From Gammaproteobacteria bacterium (GTDB taxonomy: Bacteria > Pseudomonadota > Gammaproteobacteria > Pseudomonadales > JADFDG01): a stretch of DNA of 64,000 nucleotides. Positions 1-8,516 of this stretch are shown here, piece after piece. The stretch's first letter is position 1. Each line of letters starts with the position of its first letter. Under the pieces are notes generated by a model. The model saw only the letters and a program-made list of their open reading frames with translations, was not told the origin of the DNA and searched no databases. The stretch covers positions 1 to 64,000 of the forward strand of contig JADFDG010000013.1 in the NCBI GenBank assembly GCA_018262975.1, read 5' to 3'. The translations under genes were made by a program, and so were the position numbers.

Positions 1-4
1 AAAC

Positions 5-22
5 TGCGTCATTTTTGACGCA
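5..22. promoter_or_regulatory. perfect inverted repeat, possible operator
   Basis: TGCGTCA and TGACGCA form a perfect 7-bp inverted repeat around TTTT. It lies about 275 bases before the acyl-CoA dehydrogenase start and has no clear terminator context, since its T-run is in the loop. A regulator binding site is plausible, but the gene to its left is outside the window. The remaining bases up to 296 hold only the first REP pair. Confidence 0.35.
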
Positions 23-212
23 TCGAAGCGTTCACGCGCGCGTGTCGGCGTGTCAGAAGAGGTTGTTCAGAGGTTCCCTAGGGTAATAACCCTTGGCACT
101 AAGGCCCGGCCCAGGCAGGGGCCCGGCGATTCACCGCACTGACGCCCCCGCGGCGAATCCGGCCAATCCGGGCCTGCGCACCTACGGCCAGAATGCACCC
201 CCCGCCATTCCT

Positions 213-269
213 GTAGCGAGGGGCCACACCCCCGATTGGCGACGGTCGGGGGCATGGCCCCCTCGCTAC
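213..269. repeat. GTAG REP inverted pair (REPIN 1)
   Basis: A degenerate copy at 213-235 (one G lost from the stem, loop CAC) faces a full copy at 245-269. The pair sits just upstream of the acyl-CoA dehydrogenase and is followed by GAAGAGC, a flank shared with several other copies. Confidence 0.85.
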
Positions 270-296
270 GAAGAGCACAGCAGAGAGAGAACGACG

Positions 297-2117
297 ATGC
301 CGACCTACAAGGCCCCGCTGCGCGACATGCGCTTCCTGATGACCGAGATGTTCGACTACAAGACCCACTACGCGGGCCTGTCGAACGGCAAGGACGCGGA
401 CCCGGAAACCGTCGACGCCATCCTCGCCGAGTGCGCGAAGCTGTGCGAGAACGTGCTGGCGCCGCTCAACCTGCCGGGCGACCTCGAGGGTTGCCACTGG
501 GACAACGGCGAAGTGCGCACGCCCAAGGGCTTCAAGGAAGCCTACGAGCAGTACGTGGCCGGCGGCTGGCAGGGGCTGAGCCATCCGCAGGAATACGGCG
601 GCCAGGGCATGCCGATGTCGCTGGGCCTGATCAAGTCCGAGATGATGGGCACCGCCAACTGGTCGTTCACCATGTACCCGGGCCTGTCGCTGGGCGCGAT
701 GAACACCATCATGCAGCACGGCACCGAGCAGCAGCTGAAAACCTACATGCCGCCGCTGGTGGAAGGCCGCTGGACCGGCACCATGTGCCTCACCGAAGCG
801 CACTGCGGCACCGACCTCGGCCAGATGAAGTCGAAGGCCGAACCGCAGGCCGACGGCTCCTACAAGATCACCGGCACCAAGATCTTCATCTCCGCCGGGG
901 AACACGACCTGGCCGAGAACATCATCCACATCGTGCTGGCGCGCCTGCCGGACGCGCCGGCGGGCACCAAGGGCATCTCGCTGTTCATCGTGCCGAAGTT
1001 CATCGTGAACGCCGACGGCTCGCTGGGCGAGCGCAACAACATCCACTGCGGCTCCATCGAGCACAAGATGGGCATCAAGGCGTCCGCCACCTGCGTGATG
1101 AACATGGACGGCGCCACCGGCTACATGATCGCCAAGCCGAACGAAGGCCTGAACGCGATGTTCACCTTCATGAACAGCGCGCGCATCGGCACCGCGGTGC
1201 AGGGCGTGGCGCACGCCGAGGCGTCGTTCCAGGGCGCGCTCGCCTACGCGAAGGACCGCCGCTCGATGCGCGCGCTGCGCGGCAAGCAGGAGCCGGACCA
1301 GGTCGCCGACGCGATCATCCACCACGCCGACGTGCGCCGCATGCTGCTGACGCAGAAGGCCATCGCCGAGGGCGGTCGCGCGATGCTGTATTTCGCCGCG
1401 CAGTACGCCGACCACATGGTCAACGGCATCGTCGAGAAGGACCAGGCCAAGTACGAGAAGTGGGACGACAAGCTCGGCTTCCTCACGCCCATCCTCAAGG
1501 GCTTCCTCACCGAGATGGGCCTGGAAGCGGCGAACATCGGCATGCAGGTGTTCGGCGGCCACGGCTACATCAAGGAACACGGCATGGAGCAGATCGCCCG
1601 CGACGCGCGCATCTCCACGCTGTACGAAGGCACCACCGGCATCCAGGCGCTGGACCTGCTCGGCCGCAAGGTGCTGCTGATGACGAAGGGCAAGGCGGTG
1701 CGCGAGTTCAGCGCCAACCTGTTCGCCTTCGGCCGCGCCAACCTCGCCAATGGCGAGCTGCGCCCGTTCGCCTGGAAGATCCTCAAGCTGGCCACGCAGT
1801 GGAACTACCTGACCACGCGCGTGATGCTGGTGGCAGCCAAGGACCGCGAGATGGTCTCCAGCGCCTCGCACCACTTCCTGATGTATTCCGGCTACGTGAC
1901 CATGGCGTACTTCTGGGCGCTGATGGCTGCCCGCGCACAGGAGAAGCTGGCGAAGGGCGACGGCATCGAGACGAAGGAGTTCTACCAGGCGAAGATTGCC
2001 ACCGCGGAGTTCTACTTCGCGCACCTGCTGCCGCGCGCGCAGGCGCACGCCGAGTCCATGCTGTCGCCGACGAAAGCGACGCTGCAGCTGGACAAGGAGC
2101 ACTTCGCGTTCAACTGA
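297..2117 (+). CDS. acyl-CoA dehydrogenase (FadE-like, long form)
   Basis: FAD enzyme that introduces the alpha-beta double bond into acyl-CoA, the first step of fatty-acid beta-oxidation; soluble, cytoplasmic. The 606-residue product begins with the YKAPLRDMRF signature of the extended N-terminal domain, has the flavin-contact segment CLTEAHCGTDLG in the middle, and has YEGTTGIQALDLLGRK near E444, the usual catalytic glutamate position of this long-form family. A C-terminal helical extension follows, as in the roughly 600-residue members. The start at 297 was chosen because it follows an AGAGAGAG purine tract, and the open frame upstream only runs through a REP pair. The gene stands alone and converges on the MscS gene. 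Chain-length preference cannot be told from sequence. Confidence 0.93.
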   Translation: MPTYKAPLRDMRFLMTEMFDYKTHYAGLSNGKDADPETVDAILAECAKLCENVLAPLNLPGDLEGCHWDNGEVRTPKGFKEAYEQYVAGGWQGLSHPQEYGGQGMPMSLGLIKSEMMGTANWSFTMYPGLSLGAMNTIMQHGTEQQLKTYMPPLVEGRWTGTMCLTEAHCGTDLGQMKSKAEPQADGSYKITGTKIFISAGEHDLAENIIHIVLARLPDAPAGTKGISLFIVPKFIVNADGSLGERNNIHCGSIEHKMGIKASATCVMNMDGATGYMIAKPNEGLNAMFTFMNSARIGTAVQGVAHAEASFQGALAYAKDRRSMRALRGKQEPDQVADAIIHHADVRRMLLTQKAIAEGGRAMLYFAAQYADHMVNGIVEKDQAKYEKWDDKLGFLTPILKGFLTEMGLEAANIGMQVFGGHGYIKEHGMEQIARDARISTLYEGTTGIQALDLLGRKVLLMTKGKAVREFSANLFAFGRANLANGELRPFAWKILKLATQWNYLTTRVMLVAAKDREMVSSASHHFLMYSGYVTMAYFWALMAARAQEKLAKGDGIETKEFYQAKIATAEFYFAHLLPRAQAHAESMLSPTKATLQLDKEHFAFN

Positions 2118-2123
2118 CGTGGG

Positions 2124-2181
2124 GTCGGGGGCATGGCCCCCTCTCTACATGAAAACTGTAGCGAGGGGGCCATGCCCCCGA
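2124..2181. repeat. GTAG REP pair, divergent arrangement (REPIN 2)
   Basis: Minus-oriented copy (2124-2148, GTAGAGAG type) and plus-oriented copy (2158-2181, GTAGCGAG type) separated by 9 bases, filling the convergent junction between the acyl-CoA dehydrogenase and the MscS gene. It is the only pair here whose members point away from each other. Confidence 0.9.
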
Positions 2182-2207
2182 TCAACGAGAAGGTCCCGCT
2201 GAGCCAC

Positions 2208-3098
2208 TCAGGACGCCTCGGATCGCAGCAACGCCGGCAGCCGGATGCCTTCCGCACGGAAGGCCTCGGCCACCCGCAGGTGGACATCGGTCTCGAACGC
2301 CTTCTCGTAACGGCAGTCGAACACGTAAGGTCGCGCCTTGATGCGGAACACCACCAGGTTGTTGATGATGACCTGCTGCACCAGGATGGGCACCGGCCGC
2401 CCGAGGAACACATACGGGCTCGACAGGCAGGCCTCGCGAACGATCAGTTGTGCCCGCGCGAGGTCCTGGTCAATGCCGACATGGAAGTCCATCGGAACCT
2501 GCATCTCCAGCTCGCCGTAATTGCCGCTGGAGGTGATGTCTGTGAAGACCTTGTTGTTCGGGATCGTGATCAGGTTGTGATCGAGGGTCATCATGCGCAC
2601 GCTGCGCAGGCCGATCTTCACGATATCGCCGTATTCTCCGGCATAGGAAACACGGTCTCCGACCTGGAACGGCCGGTCGAAGATGATCGTGATGCCGGCA
2701 ATGAACGATGCCACGAGGTCGCGCATCGCAAAGCCGACGGCGAATGCCAATGCGCCGCCGATCACGGTCATTGCCGTGGCATCGAGACGGATGCTCAGGC
2801 CAACCACCACAGCCACCATGCCCGTGTACACCAGGAAGCGCAGCGCGGTCTGCACTTTCTGGATGGTCAGGCGCAGATGCGGGAAGCGGCCCGTGAGGCG
2901 ACCGGTCACGCTGTCGATCATGCGCAGCATGAACAACGCGATGATCACCACGGGCACCGACGCGATCACGCCGCCCCAGCGGATGAATTCAACGATCTTG
3001 CCGAGGTCGGCCTCGGTGGCCGCCACCACCGGCGCGGAAAGCACCAGCAGCAGCCCCAGCAAGCCACTGCGCAACAGCTTGCGTCCGGTCATCGTCAT
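2208..3098 (-). CDS. small MscS-family mechanosensitive channel
   Basis: Inner-membrane channel of the MscS family, 296 residues. The N-terminus is a Sec-type signal or first helix ending near APVVAATEA. Further hydrophobic segments follow, then the pore-helix region GGALAFAVGFAMRDLVASF and the beta domain with FQVGDRV and ITIPNNKVF, all typical of MscS. The start ATG at 3098 overlaps the stop of the upstream membrane ATPase gene (ATGA), so the two are translationally coupled; an ATG two codons later is the alternative. The family releases solutes on hypo-osmotic shock. Coupling to an ATPase suggests a different, energy-dependent control, which is inference. Confidence 0.9.
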   Translation of the reverse strand: MTMTGRKLLRSGLLGLLLVLSAPVVAATEADLGKIVEFIRWGGVIASVPVVIIALFMLRMIDSVTGRLTGRFPHLRLTIQKVQTALRFLVYTGMVAVVVGLSIRLDATAMTVIGGALAFAVGFAMRDLVASFIAGITIIFDRPFQVGDRVSYAGEYGDIVKIGLRSVRMMTLDHNLITIPNNKVFTDITSSGNYGELEMQVPMDFHVGIDQDLARAQLIVREACLSSPYVFLGRPVPILVQQVIINNLVVFRIKARPYVFDCRYEKAFETDVHLRVAEAFRAEGIRLPALLRSEAS

Positions 3099-5707
3099 TG
3101 TGGCTCCACCAGCAGATGTTGTCGTTCCAGCACGCCGCGAACGCTGCGCAGCCAGCACCAGCTCACCGCATAGCGCCCGTCGCGCTCGTCGATGAACCCC
3201 TCCAGGAGGCCCGCCGCCAGCTGGCTGGCCACTTCGGCCGCCGGCAGGCGTGTTACCTCCGCGAGCTCATCGCGCGTCACCGGCTCCATCTGCAGCAGGG
3301 TGCGCAAGAGGAAGTGGGCGGCAATCGGCAGGCGCTCCAGGTAACGGAGATCCTGGCTGGCCAATGTCCGCACGAACACTTTGCCCGCGTCATCGACCAC
3401 CAGCGAGCGACGCCAGGCCTCCAGTGCCAACCCGGGATTTCCGCGCGCATGGTCCCAGAGCAGGCGCGAGAACCAGTCCCGGCGATTTTCCAGTTCTTCG
3501 AGGCGCGTATCGGCGTCGATGGCGTCGCTGTCGGCACCGAGCAGGTCGTCGAAGGCCGGATCGATGCCGGCCTGCGCGGAACGAGCCGCGAGCAGCGCGG
3601 CGATGCCTTCCTCGCTCCATGGCTTCATGCGCATGACCCGGTCGAACAATGGCAACTGATCGCGAGCGCGACTGAGGAATGGCCAGCTGGTTTCCTCCAG
3701 TACGAACAGCCAGACGGCGTCCGGCAGGCGGACGCGCGACTGCGCATGGATGCGATCGAACAGGTGCAAGCCACCGATGGCGGGCTTGAAGAGGCGTTGT
3801 GCATCGTCGACCAGTACCAGGCGCGTGCCCGGTGGATGCACGAGGCAGCGATGCTCGAGGTCGGCCTCATCGCCGGTTAGCGCGCAATCCACGTACACGG
3901 CACCGTCGACGCGGTTCGCCAGCGCCCGCAGGACGCTCGACTTTCCCGTCCCGCGGTAGCCCACGAGGGCAAGTACCGCACCTTGCCCGCGCGTCGTGGC
4001 AGCAACAACCTCGTCGATGACCGCGTCGGCCGGGCAGGCAATCCACGCTGTCGATACCGTGGCCGGGGACAAGCCCTCGAGCGCGGGCCCGGTCATCGGC
4101 TTCTTCACCACCGGGTTGCCACGCGACAGGCGATCTATTTCCTGGCGGAACACCACCGCATGTGCGCGACGGACGATGTCGAACCCGTCGAGCGCCCGAC
4201 GCGCCATGCGCAGGCCACCGTTGAGCAGCAGCGAACCGCCACCGACCGCGACTGCCGCGGCGGCGGCAGCACCCTCACGGTTCTCCAGGGCCCAGCGCTC
4301 GACGGCATTGCGGCGATGCAGGCGGCCAAGGCGCGTGAACACCACCCCGCGCCACCATTGGACGAGCTGATAGCCAACCGGCCAGATCACCAGCCACGAG
4401 AGCGTGAGCACCCAGTGGTAGACGGTGCCGTTGCCCACCAGTTCCGCCGTCAGCGACAGCAATACGCCGATCGCGGCAACCGCGTGGCCCACCAGTTTCA
4501 GGGAGCGCAGGCGCAGGCCATCGGGAATGCCCTGCCACGCGCGTCCGTGGCGCGTGCCCGCGACCGCCAGCGAGGCGTTGATGATGTGCACCACCAGCGA
4601 TACGGCAAGCGCCCAGCCGATGATGACCATCGCCACGCGCACTTCCAGCCAGCCGGCGACCGTCGCCGGCAACAGCCAGGCCACGGCTTCGAACAGCAGT
4701 ATCCACTCGACGGGCCGGACGATGCCGATGATGAACTGTACGGCGCGCCGCGGCCGCCCGGCCACGCCGTAGCCACCCGCGCGTTCGCGGTCGGCCAGTT
4801 GCCGTTCCACCTGCAGCAGCCACGCCGTGCTGAAGCGGCGCAACCAGACGAACAGTGCCAGCACGAGCACCAGCGGTGCCGTTTCACTTAACAGCCACCA
4901 GAGCGTCGCTGGCTGCCAATGCGTCGATTGCGTCACCCAGTCGCGGATGACGAATGCGTGGTAACGGGCGATCAGCGCCAGGTGCCACGCCTCCGCCCCT
5001 GCCTGGTCGAGCGCAGCGCGGTTGAAGCCGGTGATGCGGTCGCGCTTCGTTGGCGACAGGTGCTCGAGCAACTCGAGCCGGTCGGCATTCAGCGCGCTGA
5101 TGGCCTCCAGCGCCGCCGCGGCCTCGTCCTTCTGCAGCGCCAGCTCTTCGCGGCGCAAGGTAGCGACTGAGCCGGCAAGGCGGGTTCGCTCCTCAAGCAC
5201 GCCCACCGCGGCCGGCAAGGAGAGCAGCCCGCCGGCGGGCTCTGCCGGCAGTCGCGGCACGATCGAATGGCCTTCGGCGAGGTGATCGAGATGGCGAGAC
5301 AACGCCTCGCGTCGCGTGCGCAACACGCTGCGCAGGTTGTCATAGGCGGCATCGGTATCCGCCGTGTCGGCAGACGCACGCCAGTCCACGGCCCGCTGTT
5401 GCCAGCCGGTCACTTCCGCCCGGCCGACCGCGAGCGCGGCCCGGCGATCTACCAGCGACTGACCAACGGCGGTGAGTTCCGCGGCGACGTCGGCCAGGCG
5501 CTGCCGCTCCAGGGCAAGCAGTCCGGCGGCCTCGTCTATCGGTTCCGGCGGCGGCGGGGTGGATGGCACCTCCCGTGGCGCCTCGACGGCGACCGGGGCT
5601 GGCATCGCGGCCCCCGGCGTCGCCGTTTCGGTTTCTGCCATGGCCGGCGCAGACACCCACATCCCGGCCAGCACCAGCAGCCATCCCAATCTGTCACGCA
5701 ACGCCAT
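3095..5707 (-). CDS. membrane protein with periplasmic coiled coil and cytoplasmic P-loop ATPase
   Basis: 870 residues, not matched to a named family. In order: signal peptide (cut near PAMA-ETE, residue 24), Pro-rich stretch, a charged helical region at about 60-250 likely to form coiled coils in the periplasm, about five membrane segments (near 267-290, 322-350, 357-385, 404-424, 427-450), then a cytoplasmic ATPase with Walker A GYRGTGKS (K589) and Walker B LVLVDDAQRL (D634, D635). The last 80 residues resemble a winged helix. The periplasmic coiled coil plus membrane bundle recalls the N-terminal half of MscK/MscM-type giant channels, whose pore domain here is encoded by the overlapping downstream gene. 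Function is unknown; an ATP-driven gate or sensor for the MscS pore is a hypothesis. Confidence 0.82.
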   Translation of the reverse strand: MALRDRLGWLLVLAGMWVSAPAMAETETATPGAAMPAPVAVEAPREVPSTPPPPEPIDEAAGLLALERQRLADVAAELTAVGQSLVDRRAALAVGRAEVTGWQQRAVDWRASADTADTDAAYDNLRSVLRTRREALSRHLDHLAEGHSIVPRLPAEPAGGLLSLPAAVGVLEERTRLAGSVATLRREELALQKDEAAAALEAISALNADRLELLEHLSPTKRDRITGFNRAALDQAGAEAWHLALIARYHAFVIRDWVTQSTHWQPATLWWLLSETAPLVLVLALFVWLRRFSTAWLLQVERQLADRERAGGYGVAGRPRRAVQFIIGIVRPVEWILLFEAVAWLLPATVAGWLEVRVAMVIIGWALAVSLVVHIINASLAVAGTRHGRAWQGIPDGLRLRSLKLVGHAVAAIGVLLSLTAELVGNGTVYHWVLTLSWLVIWPVGYQLVQWWRGVVFTRLGRLHRRNAVERWALENREGAAAAAAVAVGGGSLLLNGGLRMARRALDGFDIVRRAHAVVFRQEIDRLSRGNPVVKKPMTGPALEGLSPATVSTAWIACPADAVIDEVVAATTRGQGAVLALVGYRGTGKSSVLRALANRVDGAVYVDCALTGDEADLEHRCLVHPPGTRLVLVDDAQRLFKPAIGGLHLFDRIHAQSRVRLPDAVWLFVLEETSWPFLSRARDQLPLFDRVMRMKPWSEEGIAALLAARSAQAGIDPAFDDLLGADSDAIDADTRLEELENRRDWFSRLLWDHARGNPGLALEAWRRSLVVDDAGKVFVRTLASQDLRYLERLPIAAHFLLRTLLQMEPVTRDELAEVTRLPAAEVASQLAAGLLEGFIDERDGRYAVSWCWLRSVRGVLERQHLLVEPQ

Positions 5708-5824
5708 CAGCCCGACTCCCGCGGTCCCTCGAGCGTTCCACCTTGCCAGAGGCGGGTTGCCATCGCCATAGACCGGCGACGGGGCTGCGGCCCCGCAGCG
5801 GGCGTCTTCCGGCGCGACAACCGC

Positions 5825-7231
5825 TCAGGCCGGCGGCAGCCGCACCACCCGCACCTTCTTCTGCAACGCACTCACCAGCAACTTGTAGGTGTCGCGGTCG
5901 AACACCGGCTCGGCCGGGCTGGCGAGGATCTCCGGCACGTCGCTGTCGTCGCGCGCGGTGCCCAGCCAGCACCAGTGGTTCACCACGTGCAGCTCGCGCA
6001 GGCCGGCCTCTTCGTTTTCCTCGATGAAGCCCACCGGGCCGTCGAACGGCCAGGTGCGCAACGCCAGGGTTTCCAGCGCCTGCAGCATGCGCACGTTGTG
6101 CTGCTGCGCGGTTTCGGTACCCACGCACCAGCCGTCGCAGCGCTTCACCTGGCGTGCGCTGCAGGCGCGGCCGGCGGGCTGCTTTTCCAGGCCGGTGGCG
6201 ACCAGGCAGAGGCGGTGCGCGGCGGCGAGGTCGCGCAGCGCGGTTTTCGCCGCGGTGGGCGAGGGGAACAATCCGTACAGTCGCGGCGCGCGGCCCTTGA
6301 GGTCGCGGGCGAACACCACGCGCGGGCGCAGCAGGCCGTCGCGGTCTTCCTCCAGCAGCAGGCTGCACAGTTGGCCTTGCCGGCGCAGCTGGCGGTTCAT
6401 CAGCGGCTGGCGCTCCTTGACCAGCCGCGCCTCGCGCAGCAACGCGCCAAGTTCGCCGGCGGTTTCCTGCCAGTCGATGCGCCGCACCTGCTGGCACAGG
6501 CGCATTTCGCGGCTGCTGGTGTGATCACTGGCGAAATGCGACAACACGCGCGTGCGGATGTTCTTGCTCTTGCCCACGTACAGCAGCGTGTCGTTGTCGC
6601 CGTAGAAGAGATAGACGCCCGGCGTTTCCGGCAGCGCATCGATCACGGCCGGATCCAGCGCCGGCGGCAGCGTGGCGCGCTTGCCCTGGCGCAGGATGGC
6701 AGCCGCCACGGTGTCCGCGCCCAGCTCGGTTTCCGCCGCCTGCAGGAACTGCCACACCGCGCGCGCGTCGGCCAGGGCGCGGTGGCGCTCCTCCATTTCC
6801 AGCCGGTGGCGGGCAATCAACGCATCGAGGCCGTGGCGCTCTTCGTGCGGGTACAGCGCGCGCGACAGGCGCACGGTGCACAGCAGTTGCGGGTTGAAGC
6901 GCAGCCCGGCGCGCTGGAACTCGTTGCGCAGGAAGCCGTGGTCGAAGCGCACGTTGTGGGCGATGAACAGGCGGCCCTGCAGGCGCGCGTGCAGTTCGGC
7001 GGCGATTTCCTCGAAGGTCGGCGCGCCGGCGACCATGTCGTTGGTGATGCCGGTGAGACGCTCGATTATCGGCGGGATGCGTACGCCGGGGTTCACCAGC
7101 GACGACCACTCGCGCACGCCGGCCTCATCGATCTCGACAATGCCGATCTCGGTGATGCGGTCGAAGGTGGCGCGGCCGCCGGTGGTCTCGAGGTCGACGA
7201 TGGCCGCCGGCAACGGCAGGGCGCGGGTCAT
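5825..7231 (-). CDS. DEDDh exonuclease / GIY-YIG (UvrC-like) nuclease fusion
   Basis: 468 residues. The N-terminal half is a DnaQ-like 3'-5' exonuclease: VDLETTGG carries D13 and E15, followed by IAHNVRFDHGFL and HRALADARAVWQFL with the remaining acidic and His positions. The second half starts with a GIY-YIG nuclease domain (PGVYLFYGDNDTLLYVGKSKN) as in UvrC and Cho. The UvrC C-terminal RNase H and HhH domains are absent, so this is not the excision-repair subunit itself. Related fusions are annotated as polymerase III epsilon-like proteins or Cho homologues and are presumed to act in DNA repair. The start at 7231 gives the conserved beginning of the exonuclease fold; no clear ribosome site precedes it. 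A longer frame upstream lacks plausible coding content. Confidence 0.88.
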   Translation of the reverse strand: MTRALPLPAAIVDLETTGGRATFDRITEIGIVEIDEAGVREWSSLVNPGVRIPPIIERLTGITNDMVAGAPTFEEIAAELHARLQGRLFIAHNVRFDHGFLRNEFQRAGLRFNPQLLCTVRLSRALYPHEERHGLDALIARHRLEMEERHRALADARAVWQFLQAAETELGADTVAAAILRQGKRATLPPALDPAVIDALPETPGVYLFYGDNDTLLYVGKSKNIRTRVLSHFASDHTSSREMRLCQQVRRIDWQETAGELGALLREARLVKERQPLMNRQLRRQGQLCSLLLEEDRDGLLRPRVVFARDLKGRAPRLYGLFPSPTAAKTALRDLAAAHRLCLVATGLEKQPAGRACSARQVKRCDGWCVGTETAQQHNVRMLQALETLALRTWPFDGPVGFIEENEEAGLRELHVVNHWCWLGTARDDSDVPEILASPAEPVFDRDTYKLLVSALQKKVRVVRLPPA

Positions 7232-7314
7232 GGGGGTGGTGTGCTGCGCAGGATCGGGCTGCGGGAAGCATGCCCGATCCGGGAGCGCGTGTGCAGCGGG
7301 GAAAAGCGAAGAGC

Positions 7315-7338
7315 TCGGGGGCGTGGCCCCCTCTCTAC
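7315..7338 (-). repeat. GTAG REP, single copy
   Basis: GTAGAGAG-type copy with CAC in place of the CAT loop (read on the minus strand), between the MpaB stop and the exonuclease fusion start. It is flanked by GAAGAGC. Confidence 0.85.
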
Positions 7339-7356
7339 GAAGAGCGTGGCGCGATG

Positions 7357-8313
7357 TCAGGCGACGGTGATGACCGGCGGGACGACGCCCTGCAGGTGGC
7401 CATCGGGCTTGCGCGGCAGGGTGCGCGCCGGCGGCGCCACCTTGCGCGAGCGGCGCTCGATGCCCTCGAGTTCGCGCGCATAGGCCCGCGCATGGTAGGC
7501 CAGCGGCACGTAGCGCACCGATTCCGGCAGGCGGTGGTAGACCGGGCGGATGGTGGCCATCATGCCGCGCAGCGCCGCCTCGTGGGCGCCGGTCCAGCGC
7601 ACGCCGAGTTTTTCGCGCGCCGAATCGGTCATGCCACCGAGCAGGAACAGCAGCGCCACCTGGCCACCCGCGCGGCGCACGGGCGCGGTCAGCTGCGCGA
7701 TCACCGGTGGCAGCGGCGCGTCGAGGCGAGTTGCCTGGTTCAGGATCAGGTCGGCCATCTTCGTGCGCGACAGGCGCTCGGAGACCATGGTCTCGTAGTA
7801 ATCCCAGTAGTCCTTCACCGTGGCCGGCAGTTGCGAGGGATGGATGCGCAGGATGTCGCCGAGCTGCAGCATCTCGTCGTAATACGACTCTTCTTCCTTC
7901 GCGGTGAGGTGGCGGCCGTGGATGTACGGGTAGATCCGGGTGGCGGTGACGAACGCGGTGGCGTGCACCCAGCCGTAGGCTTCCTGTTCCACCGCGTGGT
8001 AACGCTCGCCGTCGTCGGCCACGCCCTTCATCGCCGCGTGCAGCTTGATCAGCCGGCGGCCTTCCTCGATGGCCGCCTGGCCACCGTAGATCCACTTCAC
8101 GATCGATTCCATGTTGCGCACGGCGCGACCCACCGGCTCCTCGAACACGTCGGAATGCATGTCCACCACGCGGGCGATGGTGGGGTGCATGACCTGCAGG
8201 ATGAAGGCGCCGCCGCTGAAGGCATGGGTCATCACGTCGCCGAATTCATCCCACAGGCGGGCGCCGGGGCCGAAGGGAACGGGTTCGCGGGCGGGGCGGT
8301 CGACGGTGGTCAT
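7357..8313 (-). CDS. MpaB-family oxygenase (DUF2236)
   Basis: 318 residues resembling the DUF2236/MpaB heme-oxygenase family, which includes latex-clearing proteins and oxygenases acting on hydrophobic substrates. Visible family features are the N-terminal GGAFILQVMHPTIARVV segment, HSDVFEEPVGRAVRNMES, and WVHATAFVTATRIY with its histidine. The substrate is not deducible. The start at 8313 is supported by AGGAG about 11 bases upstream on the minus strand; the longer frame would begin in a REP. The gene is divergent from a TetR gene, with two REPs and a palindromic operator between them, so that TetR protein probably controls it. A lipid or hydrocarbon role would fit the window but is inference. 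Confidence 0.85.
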   Translation of the reverse strand: MTTVDRPAREPVPFGPGARLWDEFGDVMTHAFSGGAFILQVMHPTIARVVDMHSDVFEEPVGRAVRNMESIVKWIYGGQAAIEEGRRLIKLHAAMKGVADDGERYHAVEQEAYGWVHATAFVTATRIYPYIHGRHLTAKEEESYYDEMLQLGDILRIHPSQLPATVKDYWDYYETMVSERLSRTKMADLILNQATRLDAPLPPVIAQLTAPVRRAGGQVALLFLLGGMTDSAREKLGVRWTGAHEAALRGMMATIRPVYHRLPESVRYVPLAYHARAYARELEGIERRSRKVAPPARTLPRKPDGHLQGVVPPVITVA

Positions 8314-8341
8314 GGGGACTGCTGCTCCTGGGGGGTTGGGG

Positions 8342-8402
8342 GTCGGGGGCATGGCCCCCTCTCTACGAAGGGCGAGAGTCGGGGGCGTGGCCCCCTCGCT
8401 AC
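8342..8402 (-). repeat. two direct GTAG REP copies
   Basis: Copies at 8342-8366 (GTAGAGAG type) and 8378-8402 (GTAGCGAG type, loop changed), both minus-oriented and 11 bases apart, between the divergent MpaB and TetR genes. This is the only tandem direct arrangement of full copies in the window. Confidence 0.85.
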
Positions 8403-8443
8403 GAAAAGCGGGGCCGCGCGGGCGCGTGCTTGACCCGGACCCT

Positions 8444-8465
8444 AATCCGAGGCTTTACTCGGATT
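8444..8465. promoter_or_regulatory. palindromic operator of the TetR/MpaB divergent promoter region
   Basis: AATCCGAG and CTCGGATT form a perfect 8-bp inverted repeat with a 6-base spacer, and a third half-site ACTCGGAT follows at 8468-8475. A TTGACC hexamer at 8430-8435 could be the -35 box of the TetR gene. The size and symmetry fit a TetR-dimer site, most simply bound by the product of the adjacent gene. Confidence 0.6.
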
Positions 8466-8516
8466 CAACTCGGATCCGGGCGCCGCCCGGCACATCCCGC
8501 CAGGAGCAGCAGCCCC

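Noticed and set aside
99-2102. Long antisense open frame opposite the acyl-CoA dehydrogenase
   Set aside because: High GC gives long stop-free antisense frames throughout. Its translation is His/Arg/Val-biased and the plus strand encodes a clear enzyme.
236-2152. Second long plus-strand frame over the acyl-CoA dehydrogenase
   Set aside because: Out-of-frame shadow rich in Arg and Pro; the true frame shows all family motifs.
2133-3173. Open frames starting MPPT, MAPS or MPPI at REP sites
   Set aside because: The ATG comes from the repeat itself (GCCATGCCCCC). Most such frames lie antisense or out of frame to real genes.
5781-5798. GC hairpin between the exonuclease fusion and the membrane ATPase gene
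   Set aside because: Short stem, no T-tract on the minus strand and no other support, so not listed as a terminator.
5825-7231. UvrC excinuclease subunit
   Set aside because: A GIY-YIG domain is present, but the UvrC RNase H-like and HhH domains are missing and a DnaQ-type exonuclease precedes it.
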